A stretch of 39,077 nt of DNA, from assembly GCF_000813125.1 (NCBI RefSeq), contig NZ_BASE01000037.1, positions 1 to 39,077 of the forward strand, written 5' to 3'. The position numbers and the translations under genes are program-made. Origin of the DNA: Mesobacillus selenatarsenatis SF-1. GTDB taxonomy: Bacteria; Bacillota; Bacilli; Bacillales; Cytobacillaceae. This document shows positions 1-8,487 of this stretch, in pieces; position 1 is the stretch's first letter; every line of letters begins with the position of its first letter. The notes under the pieces were generated by a model, which saw only the letters and a program-made list of their open reading frames with translations, was not told the origin of the DNA and ran no database searches.

Positions 1-238
1 CTTGGGTTCGCCCCAAACCTGTCACGATTCCGGGGTTTTCTTGACAGCTTTGCTTGTGTTCGCTTCAAACCTGTCACGATTCCGGGGTTTTCTTGACAGC
101 TTTGCTTGTGTTCGCTCCAAAGCTGTCACGATTCCGGGGTTTTCTTGACAGCTTTGCTTGGGTTCGCCTCAAACCTGTCACGATTCTGAGGTTTTCCTGA
201 CAGCTTTTCTTGCTTTTCACTCAAACCTATCTGAACTT
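1..238. repeat. 52-bp tandem repeat array (about 4.5 units, cut by window edge)
   Basis: The word CTGTCACGATT starts at 19, 71 and 123. It recurs as CTGTCACGATTC at 175 and in degenerate form at 227, always 52 bp apart. Each unit carries an inverted repeat: CTGTCA about 17 bp before TGACAG. In the third unit the arms are a perfect 10 bp (AAAGCTGTCA at 119-128, TGACAGCTTT at 146-155). The last unit decays. No reading frame of note runs through it. It lies downstream of moaB and continues off the left edge. Function unknown. Confidence 0.9.
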
Positions 239-352
239 GCCCCTCCTACTGACCAGTTTGAGATTGTCCTTTAATAATCACAGTCATTTTCCTTTTATCT
301 GGAAACTCCATACAGTTATTCGACTATGTTTTCTAAATTCCTTTTTATCCAC

Positions 353-385
353 AAAAAAAAGATGAAACCCGTAAAGGATTCATCT
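353..385 (-). terminator. Terminator of the EcsC-moaB transcript
   Basis: Read on the minus strand, a stem AGATGAATCC / GGTTTCATCT (one mismatch) is followed by a run of eight T. It sits just after the moaB stop codon. Positions 239-352 between it and the repeat array hold nothing I recognise. Confidence 0.8.
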
Positions 386-395
386 CTGTCATGAA

Positions 396-908
396 TTATA
401 AATCTTTCGTCAGCTCTCTTACAACGTGTCCGATTTCGGGAATGATCAGCTTTTCCATTGCCAGGCGGACAGCACCTGTTGATCCTGGTGTCGAAAAGAC
501 GGCGCGGTCATTCACGACTCCGGCTGCTGCACGTGACAGCAAAGCTGCTGAACCGATATCGTCGGTATAGCTGAGCATTCGGAAAATCTCACCGAACCCA
601 GGAATTTCTTTTTCAAATATGCTTTGGACTGTTTCGATTGTGACGTCACGTTTAGCAATCCCTGTTCCGCCGTTCGTTAGCACTACATCAATTTCGGAGT
701 TGCTACAGCCTTTTATCACTTCAGCTTTGATCGGTTCAGCTTCGTCTTTAACAATCACGTAATCAACGATCTTATGTCCTGCAGTCTCGAGCATTTCCAT
801 CATCAGCTTGCCGCTTTTATCTGTATCTGGCGTTCTTGTATCGCTTACTGTTATGACTTTGCAGCGCACCTGGCTTGGTGCAGCTTGTTTATGTTCCTGT
901 GTACTCAT
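396..908 (-). CDS. moaB: MoaB/MogA-family molybdenum cofactor protein
   Basis: This 170-residue protein belongs to the MoaB/Mog family, which adenylylates molybdopterin before molybdenum insertion. The family signatures are visible: an N-terminal VSDTRTPDTDKSG segment and the central TNGGTGIAKRDVT loop that binds the pterin, followed by the PGST segment near residue 140. Length is normal for the family. The ATG at 908 has an AAAGGAG ribosome binding site inside the end of the upstream EcsC-family gene. The two genes are 4 bp apart and probably share a transcript. In B. subtilis moaB also lies next to ackA. No other molybdenum cofactor gene is in the window. Confidence 0.93.
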   Translation of the reverse strand: MSTQEHKQAAPSQVRCKVITVSDTRTPDTDKSGKLMMEMLETAGHKIVDYVIVKDEAEPIKAEVIKGCSNSEIDVVLTNGGTGIAKRDVTIETVQSIFEKEIPGFGEIFRMLSYTDDIGSAALLSRAAAGVVNDRAVFSTPGSTGAVRLAMEKLIIPEIGHVVRELTKDL

Positions 909-912
909 AACT

Positions 913-1749
913 CTAAAGTGCTCCTTTTTCTTTGAAATATCTCATCTGGTAAAATTTATGTGCGAAGTCAGTGACCCTTCTCGTTAATTGATAGTTTGCC
1001 CCTGCACCGATCGCCATGCTGATCACCGGCATGCCCTGGACATGCTTTTTGCGGAACATCAGGATAGCCATACCCTTGAAAATCTGTTTGATTGGCTGTT
1101 CTAGCCATGTCACGTCTGTCAGGTCATCATTGCCTTCATAGAAATAATAGTCCTCTGCCTGTTCGAGGTCATTTTTCAATTCTTCCCAGCCAGCGCTCTG
1201 CATCCTCGAAGGCATTGTCGCAGTATGGAATACCTTCAAGGCGACCATCATTTCAAATGGAGTATTCACTTCGAATCCATAGGTCATCGCAACCAGTTGG
1301 ACAATCCGCAAATTAATGACTGCCATCGCCGGCATATCTGCTCCTAGCACAAGGTTTCCGCCGCTGCCTGACATACCGCCCTGGACAAAGGAATAGAGCC
1401 TGTGGCGGGCAATTTGCTGCCTGGCAATGAACTCGAGCTGTTCAATCGGAAGCTCCCTTAAATCCTGAATGGTTTCAAGGTCGGGCTGAAAAACCCGCCC
1501 CGCTGAAAGAATCCGTTCCTTGGCATCCATCTGCAACTGTGAACCCTGGATTAAGGAGTGAAGATGGAAAAGCCAGCCGTCGAATAAAGTGAAAAAGCGT
1601 TCCTGCACCTCTTCAGGCAAAAGCGAAAAAGATCGTTCAAGGTATCGATCATACGTCAATTCAAAATCATTAGGTTCATAATCGTAGAGATTGTTTTCCC
1701 AAGCACTTAATTCATCCAGTACCTTTTGTTCCCGTTGAGTCAAAGGCAT
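913..1749 (-). CDS. EcsC-family protein
   Basis: This 278-residue protein resembles the EcsC family, a poorly understood bacterial family named after the third gene of the B. subtilis ecs ABC-transporter locus. A Gly-rich hydrophobic centre (GGMSGSGGNLVLGADMPA) and a C-terminal basic/aromatic region are typical. I place the start at the ATG at 1749 because GGAGG lies 7 bp upstream and MPLTQREQKVLDEL begins the conserved part. The open frame runs on to 2004, but that extension is read through an intergenic repeat (1796-1914) and the ackA terminator and should not be annotated. It is upstream of and probably cotranscribed with moaB. Molecular function unknown. Confidence 0.8.
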   Translation of the reverse strand: MPLTQREQKVLDELSAWENNLYDYEPNDFELTYDRYLERSFSLLPEEVQERFFTLFDGWLFHLHSLIQGSQLQMDAKERILSAGRVFQPDLETIQDLRELPIEQLEFIARQQIARHRLYSFVQGGMSGSGGNLVLGADMPAMAVINLRIVQLVAMTYGFEVNTPFEMMVALKVFHTATMPSRMQSAGWEELKNDLEQAEDYYFYEGNDDLTDVTWLEQPIKQIFKGMAILMFRKKHVQGMPVISMAIGAGANYQLTRRVTDFAHKFYQMRYFKEKGAL

Positions 1750-1795
1750 TGAAAAACCTCCAGCATTTCTGAATTTTCTTCCAGTATAGCACAAG

Positions 1796-1914
1796 AAAAG
1801 CGGAAGCGCCTTGGTCAGCCCCGACAAGCGCTGGAGGTCTGACCAGTGAAGTCGTTCTTTGACTTCATTGGGCAGACCGAAGCGACTCGAGGGGCTAGGC
1901 GCTGGAGCTGGACA
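1796..1914. repeat. Structured intergenic repeat, copy 1 of 3
   Basis: About 119 bp, nearly identical to 15412-15530 and, outside an insertion, to 21013-21189. It folds as nested stems: AGCGCC/GGCGCT and AGCCCC/GGGGCT outside, CGCT/AGCG in the middle, and a long arm ending in GAAGTC-GTTCTTT-GACTTC. It lies between the ackA terminator and the start of the EcsC-family gene. Confidence 0.9.
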
Positions 1915-1937
1915 AAACTCGAAAATTTCCCCACTAT

Positions 1938-1969
1938 ATAAAAAGGCAGAAGCTTCTCCGCTTCTGCCT
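1938..1969 (-). terminator. ackA terminator
   Basis: Perfect 10-bp stem AGGCAGAAGC / GCTTCTGCCT with a 6-base loop, followed on the minus strand by TTTTTATAT. It lies just beyond the ackA stop. Confidence 0.9.
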
Positions 1970-1978
1970 GAAAGTGAT

Positions 1979-3166
1979 TTATTTTGCCAAACGCACGACA
2001 TCACGAGCGATCATGACTTCCTCGTCTGTCGGGATGACCATTACTTTTACTGGAGAATGCGGGTAGCTGATGAATGCTTCTTCGCCGCGCACTTTATTCA
2101 AAGCTGGATCCCAGTAGATGCCCATGAACTCAAGGCCCTGCAGGACACGAGCACGGATTGCCGAACTGTTTTCTCCAATACCTGCAGTAAAGATAATTGC
2201 GTCAACACCGCACATGCGTGCTGCATATGAACCAATGTACTTATGGATTCTGTCGGCGAAAACTTTCAGTGCAAGTTCCGCACGTTCATTTCCCTTTTCT
2301 GCTTCGTCTTCGATGTCACGAAGGTCACTTGAGAATCCTGATACACCAAGCATTCCGCTCTCTTTGTTCAGGACATCCAATACTTCGTCCGCATTTTTAT
2401 CGGTTTTTTCCATGATATATGGAATTAGGGCTGGGTCGATGTTACCTGAACGAGTTCCCATCGTCACGCCTGCAAGCGGAGTGAATCCCATGGATGTATC
2501 GATAGATTTACCGCCTTCGATTGCTGCGATACTTGCACCATTTCCAAGGTGGCAGGAAATCAGGCGCAGGTGCTCAACAGGACGGCCAAGCATTTCAGCT
2601 GCACGCTGGGAAACATACTTGTGTGATGTACCGTGGAAACCGTATTTACGGATTCCGTACTTTTTATAATAGTCGTATGGAAGACTGTAAAGGAAAGAGT
2701 TTTCAGGCATTGTCTGATGGAAAGCCGTATCAAACACAGCAATCGCAGGAACATTCGGGAGCACCTGCTGGAATGCGCGGATACCAGTCAAGTTAGCTGG
2801 ATTGTGCAGTGGCGCAAGCTCTGAAAGCTCTTCGATTTTTTGTAAAACCTCTTCGGTGATCATTACAGAATCACTGAATTCTTCACCGCCGTGAACAACA
2901 CGGTGACCAATTCCTTCGATTTCATCAAGTGACTGAATGATTCCCAATGATGTTAGTTTATCAAGAAGGATTTTTACCGCTACCGCATGGTTCGGTATAT
3001 CAGTAACTTCCTTATTCTTTTCTCCATTTACAGAGATTGTAAAAATTGAATCTTTAAGACCAATTCTTTCAACGATTCCTTTAGTGATGACTTCTTCGCT
3101 TGGCATTTCGAACAATTGGAACTTTAGTGACGAACTGCCGGCATTTATTGCAATTATTTTAGACAT
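1979..3166 (-). CDS. ackA: Acetate kinase
   Basis: This 395-residue enzyme interconverts acetyl phosphate plus ADP with acetate plus ATP, the last step of overflow acetate formation in the cytoplasm. ASKHA-fold signatures are clear: [13 protein letters not shown] at the N terminus (phosphate 1), GHRVVHGGE, the [12 protein letters not shown] signature near residue 175, [10 protein letters not shown]-type loop, and FTAGIGENS near the C terminus. Length matches the family. The ATG at 3166 follows a GGAGCGG site. A minus-strand TATAAT lies at 3247-3252, about 80 bp upstream, and a degenerate cre-like palindrome lies further upstream at 3296-3309. In B. subtilis ackA is activated by CcpA from such a position. 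It is monocistronic, with its own terminator. Confidence 0.97.
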   Translation of the reverse strand: MSKIIAINAGSSSLKFQLFEMPSEEVITKGIVERIGLKDSIFTISVNGEKNKEVTDIPNHAVAVKILLDKLTSLGIIQSLDEIEGIGHRVVHGGEEFSDSVMITEEVLQKIEELSELAPLHNPANLTGIRAFQQVLPNVPAIAVFDTAFHQTMPENSFLYSLPYDYYKKYGIRKYGFHGTSHKYVSQRAAEMLGRPVEHLRLISCHLGNGASIAAIEGGKSIDTSMGFTPLAGVTMGTRSGNIDPALIPYIMEKTDKNADEVLDVLNKESGMLGVSGFSSDLRDIEDEAEKGNERAELALKVFADRIHKYIGSYAARMCGVDAIIFTAGIGENSSAIRARVLQGLEFMGIYWDPALNKVRGEEAFISYPHSPVKVMVIPTDEEVMIARDVVRLAK

Positions 3167-3387
3167 TTTGTACCGCTCCTTTTATATAACAACCTGATTA
3201 AAAATACAGTGAAATAGTACACCATTATTGTGTGCCACAGGTCTAAATTATATCTCTCATTTCCCCATTTAAACACTGTCTTTTTCACATTTCAAGCAAA
3301 GCTTTTCCAAAAGGGAAATGAGTTTTTATTCAGACACTTCTAAGGATTAGAAAAAAACATTGCCATGATTTATATACCCGAAACAAA

Positions 3388-3416
3388 CGAAAAGAACCGG
3401 TAATGACTCCGGTTCT
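3388..3416 (-). terminator. ytxK terminator
   Basis: Stem AGAACCGG / CCGGTTCT (8 bp, 8-base loop) followed on the minus strand by TTTTCG. The stem overlaps the ytxK stop codon. Confidence 0.75.
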
Positions 3417-4410
3417 ATTGCTGTGCAGTTTTATTTTCGTTGAACCATTGATCGATTTTATTCAGCATGCTGTTCACAGCTGCTCCGTCCGATAGTTTTG
3501 GAAGCTCGGCAAGAAGTGCCTGCTTTGGTGCTTTCACTTCTTCACCATTTTTCTGTAGTATTAGGATACTTTTAGCTGCCTGCTTGTTTTTAAACAATGA
3601 AGCTGGAAGCTGTAAAACACCCTGGATAATCAAATGGTTTTTAATGAACTCATGAAGCATCGGGGCTTGTTCACTTTCAAAAAGACCATTAGGAACCATG
3701 AAGAACAAATACCCGCCTTCTTTCACATGCTTCGTACTTTGCTCGATAAACATGTGATGAGAGTACGTATGGCCTTCTTTTGCTTTTACTTCATATTGTT
3801 CCGCTTTGAGGTCATTAGGATAGTAGCCCACTGGAAGGTCACAAATGACCGCATCCGCCGGATCGACAAACAATGGTTCAAGACTGTCCTGATTAAAAAA
3901 CTCGACCGGATGCTTCTGAAGGTTGGCATTCACGAAAGCCAGCCGGATGAGCAGGTCATCAATCTCAACACCTACGGATTCGATTTCCTTATCAGTCTGC
4001 TGGTTCAATACCGTAGCCAGAAGGTTTCCAGTTCCGACCGCAGGGTCAAGGAGCCTGAATGACTTCTTGGCGACAAACTTATTGACTAGGTAGCCAATGA
4101 ACATGCCGACAGAATCAGGTGTCATTTGATGGTTCGGCTGGGTATGCTCCTTCATTCCCTTTAAAATCGCAAGCTGGAAGCCTTTGCGGATTTCTTCTTT
4201 GCTAAAAGAATCAAGGTTAGTCTCCTTATATACTTTTTCAAGCCGTTTCGTTGTGACTTCATTCAGTTCGTCCTGGAGCACTGTGCCCTGAAACATGTTT
4301 TCCCCGCTTTCAGCCAGCGCTTCCAAATATGTACATGATAACTCTTCTTTTAAAATATCTGCAGTTGTATTGAATGCAGTAAATAATTGTTCTACCGGAG
4401 TCATACTCAC
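3415..4410 (-). CDS. ytxK: YtxK-like class I SAM-dependent methyltransferase
   Basis: This 331-residue protein resembles N6-adenine-type DNA methyltransferases without a recognisable target-recognition domain. The SAM-binding motif DPAVGTGNLL is near residue 115 and the catalytic (N/D)PPY-like motif appears as DLPVGYYP near residue 195. Members of this family sit next to ackA in many Bacilli; their substrate is not established. I chose the GTG at 4410 because AGGAGG lies 7 bp upstream; an ATG two codons later is the alternative. The frame stays open upstream to 4473, but without a ribosome binding site. It is upstream of ackA on the same strand, with its own terminator. Confidence 0.88.
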   Translation of the reverse strand: MSMTPVEQLFTAFNTTADILKEELSCTYLEALAESGENMFQGTVLQDELNEVTTKRLEKVYKETNLDSFSKEEIRKGFQLAILKGMKEHTQPNHQMTPDSVGMFIGYLVNKFVAKKSFRLLDPAVGTGNLLATVLNQQTDKEIESVGVEIDDLLIRLAFVNANLQKHPVEFFNQDSLEPLFVDPADAVICDLPVGYYPNDLKAEQYEVKAKEGHTYSHHMFIEQSTKHVKEGGYLFFMVPNGLFESEQAPMLHEFIKNHLIIQGVLQLPASLFKNKQAAKSILILQKNGEEVKAPKQALLAELPKLSDGAAVNSMLNKIDQWFNENKTAQQ

Positions 4411-4511
4411 TTTTCTTCCTCCTGATTTGAATAGATATTTATATATTTTAGACCTGTTTTGCTCTGTGTACAAGGTATATGGTCGGAAATTGGGCGGACT
4501 ATACAGAGAAT

Positions 4512-4608
4512 CTATCGGACACTTCTACCGCTTTCCGCCTTCTGTTTGTCCGATAGAGCCCTCCTATCGAACACTTTTCCTGGTCCCTGCTTCACGTTTG
4601 TCCGATAG
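4512..4608. repeat. 52-bp inverted-repeat unit, two tandem copies
   Basis: CTATCGGACA (4512-4521) pairs with TGTCCGATAG (4547-4556). The same arrangement recurs exactly 52 bp later as CTATCGAACA (4564-4573) and TGTCCGATAG (4599-4608). Arms are 10 bp and the interior is pyrimidine-rich. The sequence is unrelated to the 52-bp array at the left edge, although period and arm length are the same. It lies upstream of ytxK and downstream of the tpx terminator. Confidence 0.85.
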
Positions 4609-4655
4609 GGCACAATGAAATCGTTAAAATTCACACATTCCTATTCTCAAAGCAA

Positions 4656-4686
4656 AACAAGCCGCAGGTTTTTTCTGCGGCTTGTT
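4656..4686 (-). terminator. tpx terminator
   Basis: Perfect 12-bp stem AACAAGCCGCAG / CTGCGGCTTGTT, followed on the minus strand by a short T-rich tract (TTTTGCTTT). It lies just after the tpx stop. Confidence 0.8.
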
Positions 4687-4699
4687 CCCTGGTTGTATA

Positions 4700-5200
4700 T
4701 TAGTTTGCTTGCTTTGCAGCCTCTACTGCCGCTTCGTAGTTAGGGTGGTCTGTTGCTTCGCTTACATACTCAACATATGTTACTTTGTCGTTTGAATCAA
4801 CAACAAATACAGCGCGAGCTAGCAGGCGAAGTTCCTTGATTGCTACTCCGTAAGCTTCTCCGAATGAAAGACCTCGGTGGTCAGATAGTGTCTGGACATT
4901 ATCGATTCCAGCAGCTCCACACCAGCGCTTTTGTGCGAAAGGAAGGTCCACGCTGACTGTCAAAATCTTAACGTTATCAAGGTTTGCAGCTTCTTCATTG
5001 AAACGGCGAGTCTGTGCATCACAAACTCCTGTGTCAAGTGAAGGAACAACGCTGATCAAACGTACTTGTCCTTTTGAATCCTGAAGTGTCACTTCAGAAA
5101 GATCGTTTGCAAGCACTTTGAAATCAGGTGCCTGGTCTCCTACCTTTACTTCATTTCCTAACAATGTAACTGGGTTCCCCTTAAATGTAACAGATGCCAT
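4700..5200 (-). CDS. tpx: Thiol peroxidase (atypical 2-Cys peroxiredoxin)
   Basis: This 166-residue cytoplasmic peroxidase reduces hydrogen peroxide and alkyl hydroperoxides using thioredoxin. The peroxidatic cysteine is Cys60 in PSLDTGVCD and the resolving cysteine is Cys94 in KRWCGAAG, the spacing typical of Tpx rather than BCP or AhpC. Length is exactly that of the family. The ATG at 5200 has a GGAGGA site. It stands alone, with terminator downstream and a gene-free 180-bp gap upstream toward ytfJ. Confidence 0.97.
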   Translation of the reverse strand: MASVTFKGNPVTLLGNEVKVGDQAPDFKVLANDLSEVTLQDSKGQVRLISVVPSLDTGVCDAQTRRFNEEAANLDNVKILTVSVDLPFAQKRWCGAAGIDNVQTLSDHRGLSFGEAYGVAIKELRLLARAVFVVDSNDKVTYVEYVSEATDHPNYEAAVEAAKQAN

Positions 5201-5308
5201 ACCTGCTCATCCTCCTTGTCCATTATATGTACAGTGTTAATATATCTTTTAAAGAATTTTTTTGCAATTATTTTACTAAAAGGAGACCAAGACCCAACAT
5301 ACATAGCT

Positions 5309-5338
5309 AAGCTGCCTTCCCGCTGGAAAAGGCAGCTT
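5309..5338. other. Perfect stem-loop downstream of ytfJ
   Basis: AAGCTGCCTT / AAGGCAGCTT, 10 bp with a 10-base loop. Neither strand has a T-run immediately after it, so it is a weak terminator at best. It is placed where the ytfI-ytfJ transcript would be expected to end. Confidence 0.5.
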
Positions 5339-5383
5339 CCTGCTAAATAGTTGTTTTTCGCAGTACTCCCTGAATTCACCTGC

Positions 5384-5896
5384 TTAAAATTCCAGGTCTG
5401 TTTTCGGACCGTTGTAATCAGCCTGAGACTGGCCTTGGTTTTTGTTCTGGCTGCCATCCTGGCTGTTCTGGTCTTTCTTTGACATCATTTGCTGGATTTT
5501 TTCAACAGCCTGTGGAGCCAGATCAAGTATTTTCTCGTACAAATGTGTATTTTCATCAAGATGAAGCATTTTTACACCCTTAGAGTTGACGATCAAGAAA
5601 GCAATTGGCGTGATTGACACACCTCCACCGCTACCTCCTCCGAATGGGTGCTGGGAACCGCCAGACTGTCCTCCTGAGCCACCAGAACCGCCAGAACCAC
5701 CGGATCCTCCTTTAGAGCTTTCCAAAACAAATTCGCTTCCACCAGCGGCAAAACCAAAACCTACCTTTGAAACTGTCAGGATTACACTTCCATCCGGTGT
5801 TTCTACAGGGTCTCCAATGATTGTGTTTACATCAATCATTTCTTTCAAGCTTTCCATGGCAGTTGTCATTAATCCTTGAATTGGATGGTCGGACAT
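5384..5896 (-). CDS. ytfJ: GerW/YtfJ-family sporulation protein
   Basis: This 170-residue protein belongs to the YtfJ/GerW family, made in the forespore and needed for normal spore germination in B. subtilis. The conserved part starts HPIQGLMTTAMESLKEMI and contains GFGFAAGG. A low-complexity Gly/Ser linker (GGSGG repeats, about residues 65-95) interrupts the domain before TPIAFLIV. A charged Gln/Lys/Ser-rich tail follows. The ATG at 5896 has an AGGAGG site. It starts 18 bp after the ytfI stop, so the two form an operon, as in B. subtilis. Whether a forespore promoter drives it cannot be decided here. Confidence 0.93.
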   Translation of the reverse strand: MSDHPIQGLMTTAMESLKEMIDVNTIIGDPVETPDGSVILTVSKVGFGFAAGGSEFVLESSKGGSGGSGGSGGSGGQSGGSQHPFGGGSGGGVSITPIAFLIVNSKGVKMLHLDENTHLYEKILDLAPQAVEKIQQMMSKKDQNSQDGSQNKNQGQSQADYNGPKTDLEF

Positions 5897-5914
5897 TCCT
5901 GTTTCCTCCTTATT

Positions 5915-6610
5915 TTAGACAGAATTAGTATTATCACCAGAAAGAGCGGATAATGGCTTCGATTTAAATTCTGGCCAGCCGCCTTTCCAATATTTAACCA
6001 GCTTTATTCCTGCTAAAATAGCATGCCCGACTCTGACTTGAATCATACATTTAAAACTAGTAATTGAAACAGTTTGCTGGAAGCTTGGTGTAATCGTCAT
6101 GTCAGGCATATCTTTCATTCTCATATAGTTGCTTAGGAGCCCAATAACCCCGCCTTTTACTGCCCAAAAAGCACCCGTAATCACTGCTGTGGCTGCAGCA
6201 TCAGATACGCCAACCATGGTGTGCCACTCAATATTCCGAACCGTAACTTTCTTTAAAAAATCCCTGACGATTTTATGGAGGCCGGCGACGTGGTTGATCA
6301 ATTGCTTGAAATCATGAAGACTGTTAAGTAAATCATTTTTATCAACCTGAGAGGTTTTTTGTTGTTTCATATTTTCATCGGGCCCTGCTTTGACTTTTTG
6401 CTCTGCGACGATTGTAGGAGAATTATCATCTATTTTTATAACTGGAACTTCTATCTTGAACTTGATTAATCCGCCCCAAGCTTTAATCGTTACCTTAAAA
6501 CGATCATTATCATTGCCGTGGAAATAATCTAAAAAAATCTTAACTTTTGTAAAAAGGATTATAAGTACAAGCACCGTGAGAAGCAGTATGGCTAGCAGCA
6601 CCCATTTCAT
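5915..6610 (-). CDS. ytfI: DUF2953 membrane-anchored protein YtfI
   Basis: This protein of about 231 residues has one N-terminal transmembrane segment (about residues 4-22, LLAILLLTVLVLIILF) and a mostly beta or amphipathic soluble part typical of DUF2953. The family is found beside ytfJ in spore-formers and is presumed to work with it; no biochemical role is known. The ATG at 6610 has GGAGG only 3 bp upstream, while an in-frame TTG at 6622 lies after GAAAGG. The start is therefore uncertain by four codons. A terminator at 6653-6680 separates it from yteJ. Confidence 0.85.
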   Translation of the reverse strand: MKWVLLAILLLTVLVLIILFTKVKIFLDYFHGNDNDRFKVTIKAWGGLIKFKIEVPVIKIDDNSPTIVAEQKVKAGPDENMKQQKTSQVDKNDLLNSLHDFKQLINHVAGLHKIVRDFLKKVTVRNIEWHTMVGVSDAAATAVITGAFWAVKGGVIGLLSNYMRMKDMPDMTITPSFQQTVSITSFKCMIQVRVGHAILAGIKLVKYWKGGWPEFKSKPLSALSGDNTNSV

Positions 6611-6652
6611 CGTCCTCCACAACCTTTCAGCTTATTATTATCAACAAAAAGG

Positions 6653-6680
6653 CAAAAAAATAAACCTGCCGCAGCAGGTT
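6653..6680 (-). terminator. sppA-yteJ operon terminator
   Basis: Stem AACCTGC / GCAGGTT with a 4-base loop, followed on the minus strand by TATTTTTTT. It lies between yteJ and ytfI and makes these separate transcripts. Confidence 0.8.
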
Positions 6681-6684
6681 CATT

Positions 6685-7320
6685 CTAACGTGGTTCATAT
6701 ATAACGGTTGTATCGGCAAACAGGTCATGCAGCCCCTGTTTCTTTTTTGTAAAAGCAACGACCAAATACAAAACAATGATGGTCGCTGAAATGAAGCGGC
6801 CGATCCACTCGCGGAAAATAACGGTTCCCCAGGTTAGACCCTTGCCGTCCATCTCCACCACTTTCAAGCCAAAGACCATTTTTCCGAGGGTCTGGCCGAA
6901 GTACTTTGTCATTAACACAAAATATAAATAGAAAACGACAGCTGTCGCGATGGTCATCGGTGAAAGGATCCCATCCTCAATTAACGGTACATCCAGTGCC
7001 CGAAACACAGGATTGATGATCATTCGGTTGATGCTCCCAATTACAATCAAGTCAAGCAAATACGCCCAAAAGCGTGTCCAGAAACCGGCATAGAGGCCGG
7101 CGTATATTTGATTCTGGGGTTCAGCCTTGTCATGTTCATAAACCTCAGGTTGTGGATTTCCTTGTAATTGTATAGTGCTAGATTCAGAATGAGGTACAGG
7201 AAGTTCCGTTTCAGTCTGAAAATGCGACTTGTCATCAGAGATTCCGGACCTATCCATGACTTCTTTTGGTTCAGATTGAGAGGGTACATTGTCCCGATCT
7301 TTAAAATCATCCGAATTCAT
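6685..7320 (-). CDS. yteJ: RDD-family membrane protein YteJ (probable SppA inhibitor)
   Basis: This 211-residue protein has a charged, Pro/Glu-rich N-terminal region of about 75 residues, then an RDD domain. The domain opens with GFWTRFWAYLLDLIVIGS and contains FGQTLGKMVFGLKVV and a last helix ending in DLFADTTVIYEPR. About three membrane segments are visible. In B. subtilis YteJ is encoded with SppA and has been reported to inhibit that protease; the same 13-bp spacing arrangement here supports the same role. The N-terminal acidic extension may be lineage-specific. The ATG at 7320 has a strong AAGGAGGG site. Confidence 0.88.
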   Translation of the reverse strand: MNSDDFKDRDNVPSQSEPKEVMDRSGISDDKSHFQTETELPVPHSESSTIQLQGNPQPEVYEHDKAEPQNQIYAGLYAGFWTRFWAYLLDLIVIGSINRMIINPVFRALDVPLIEDGILSPMTIATAVVFYLYFVLMTKYFGQTLGKMVFGLKVVEMDGKGLTWGTVIFREWIGRFISATIIVLYLVVAFTKKKQGLHDLFADTTVIYEPR

Positions 7321-7333
7321 ATTTTATCCCTCC

Positions 7334-8344
7334 TTATTCCGCATATAAATACATCAGGCGTGGAGAATTAGGCTGGGATAACAATTTCATTAAGCCTGCC
7401 ATTTCTGCGTCTTTCCCCATGATCTTTTGTGCTCCCATGCTGAAGAACGAGCCAAACCCCATGCTTTCTGTGTACTTTACGACAGTAGCATCGCCGAGCT
7501 TTTCGTCCTTCCTGACATTCTCGATGACATCCTCAAGATAACCGAATCCGTCGATTAACTTCAGCTGCTTTGCCTGACGTCCATCATATATCCGGCCATC
7601 GGCAATTTCCTTGACCCGTTCCACAGACATACCGCGTCCCTCTGAAATTACTTTTACGAATCCCTCATATGAGTTGTCGATCATCGATTGGAGGATTTCG
7701 CGCTCATCCTCTGTCATCGGTCTTGATGGGCTCATGATATCCTTGTATGGCCCACTTTTAATTGTCGTGAATTCAACGCCATACTTTTCGGCAAGGCCGG
7801 CATAATTAACTCCCTGCATAATGACACCAAGCGACCCGGTAAGCGTTTCAGGGCTGGCAAAAATTTTATCAGCAGGCGCAGACACATAATAACCTCCAGA
7901 AGCGGCCATCGATCCCATCGAAACATAAATCGGCTTTTTTGTTTCCTTCTGGATTTCCTTGATCTTGTCATGAATTTGCGCACTTTCCACGACACCGCCG
8001 CCAGGTGAATTCACTTGCAGGATGATTGCCTTCACATCGTCTGCTTCCATGACATAATCAAGCTGTTCCATGAATGCCCTATGATTATAGAGCGGACTTT
8101 CAAAGAATGATTCAGCATCCCCAGTATCCTGGATTACACCATTGATGGACAATACCGCTATTTTGCTCAGCATGTCACCTTCTTCGATTATTTCTTCAGC
8201 GAACATTTCTTCCGTTACTGCAAATATATCCGTAAAAGCATTTTCCGCGTCACTAAATGCCACTGTAGACAGAAGATTTATAACTGTTGACGCAATGAAT
8301 AATCCGACGGCTATCCCTAATGCCGCCCATCTTTTACCATTCAT
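7334..8344 (-). CDS. sppA: Signal peptide peptidase SppA (membrane serine protease)
   Basis: This 336-residue protein has an N-terminal membrane anchor (about residues 5-26) and one SppA/ClpP-fold catalytic domain, as in Gram-positive SppA. The Ser-Lys dyad is visible: Ser149 in MAASGGYYV and Lys201 in SGPYKDIMSPS, each two positions from the B. subtilis residues Ser147 and Lys199. The enzyme forms a ring outside the membrane and degrades remnant signal peptides; in B. subtilis it also contributes to lantibiotic resistance. Start ATG at 8344 after AAGGGGGC. It is first in an operon with yteJ. Confidence 0.95.
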   Translation of the reverse strand: MNGKRWAALGIAVGLFIASTVINLLSTVAFSDAENAFTDIFAVTEEMFAEEIIEEGDMLSKIAVLSINGVIQDTGDAESFFESPLYNHRAFMEQLDYVMEADDVKAIILQVNSPGGGVVESAQIHDKIKEIQKETKKPIYVSMGSMAASGGYYVSAPADKIFASPETLTGSLGVIMQGVNYAGLAEKYGVEFTTIKSGPYKDIMSPSRPMTEDEREILQSMIDNSYEGFVKVISEGRGMSVERVKEIADGRIYDGRQAKQLKLIDGFGYLEDVIENVRKDEKLGDATVVKYTESMGFGSFFSMGAQKIMGKDAEMAGLMKLLSQPNSPRLMYLYAE

Positions 8345-8487
8345 CTTGAAGCCCCCTTGTAAGTTTCTCGTACTTTCAAAACCTTATGAAAAAATGATAA
8401 ACTGATGTCAATAACATTTATTTTAGCAAAAGATTTCAAAAGTGGGTAAAATTATGGAAGAAATACGAAATGTTTGGAGGAATTAAT

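Noticed and set aside
1-238. CRISPR array
   Set aside because: The 52-bp units are contiguous and nearly identical throughout, with no unique spacers and no cas genes.
5586-5879. Plus-strand proline-rich frame opposite ytfJ
   Set aside because: It is the shadow of the Gly/Ser linker of ytfJ.
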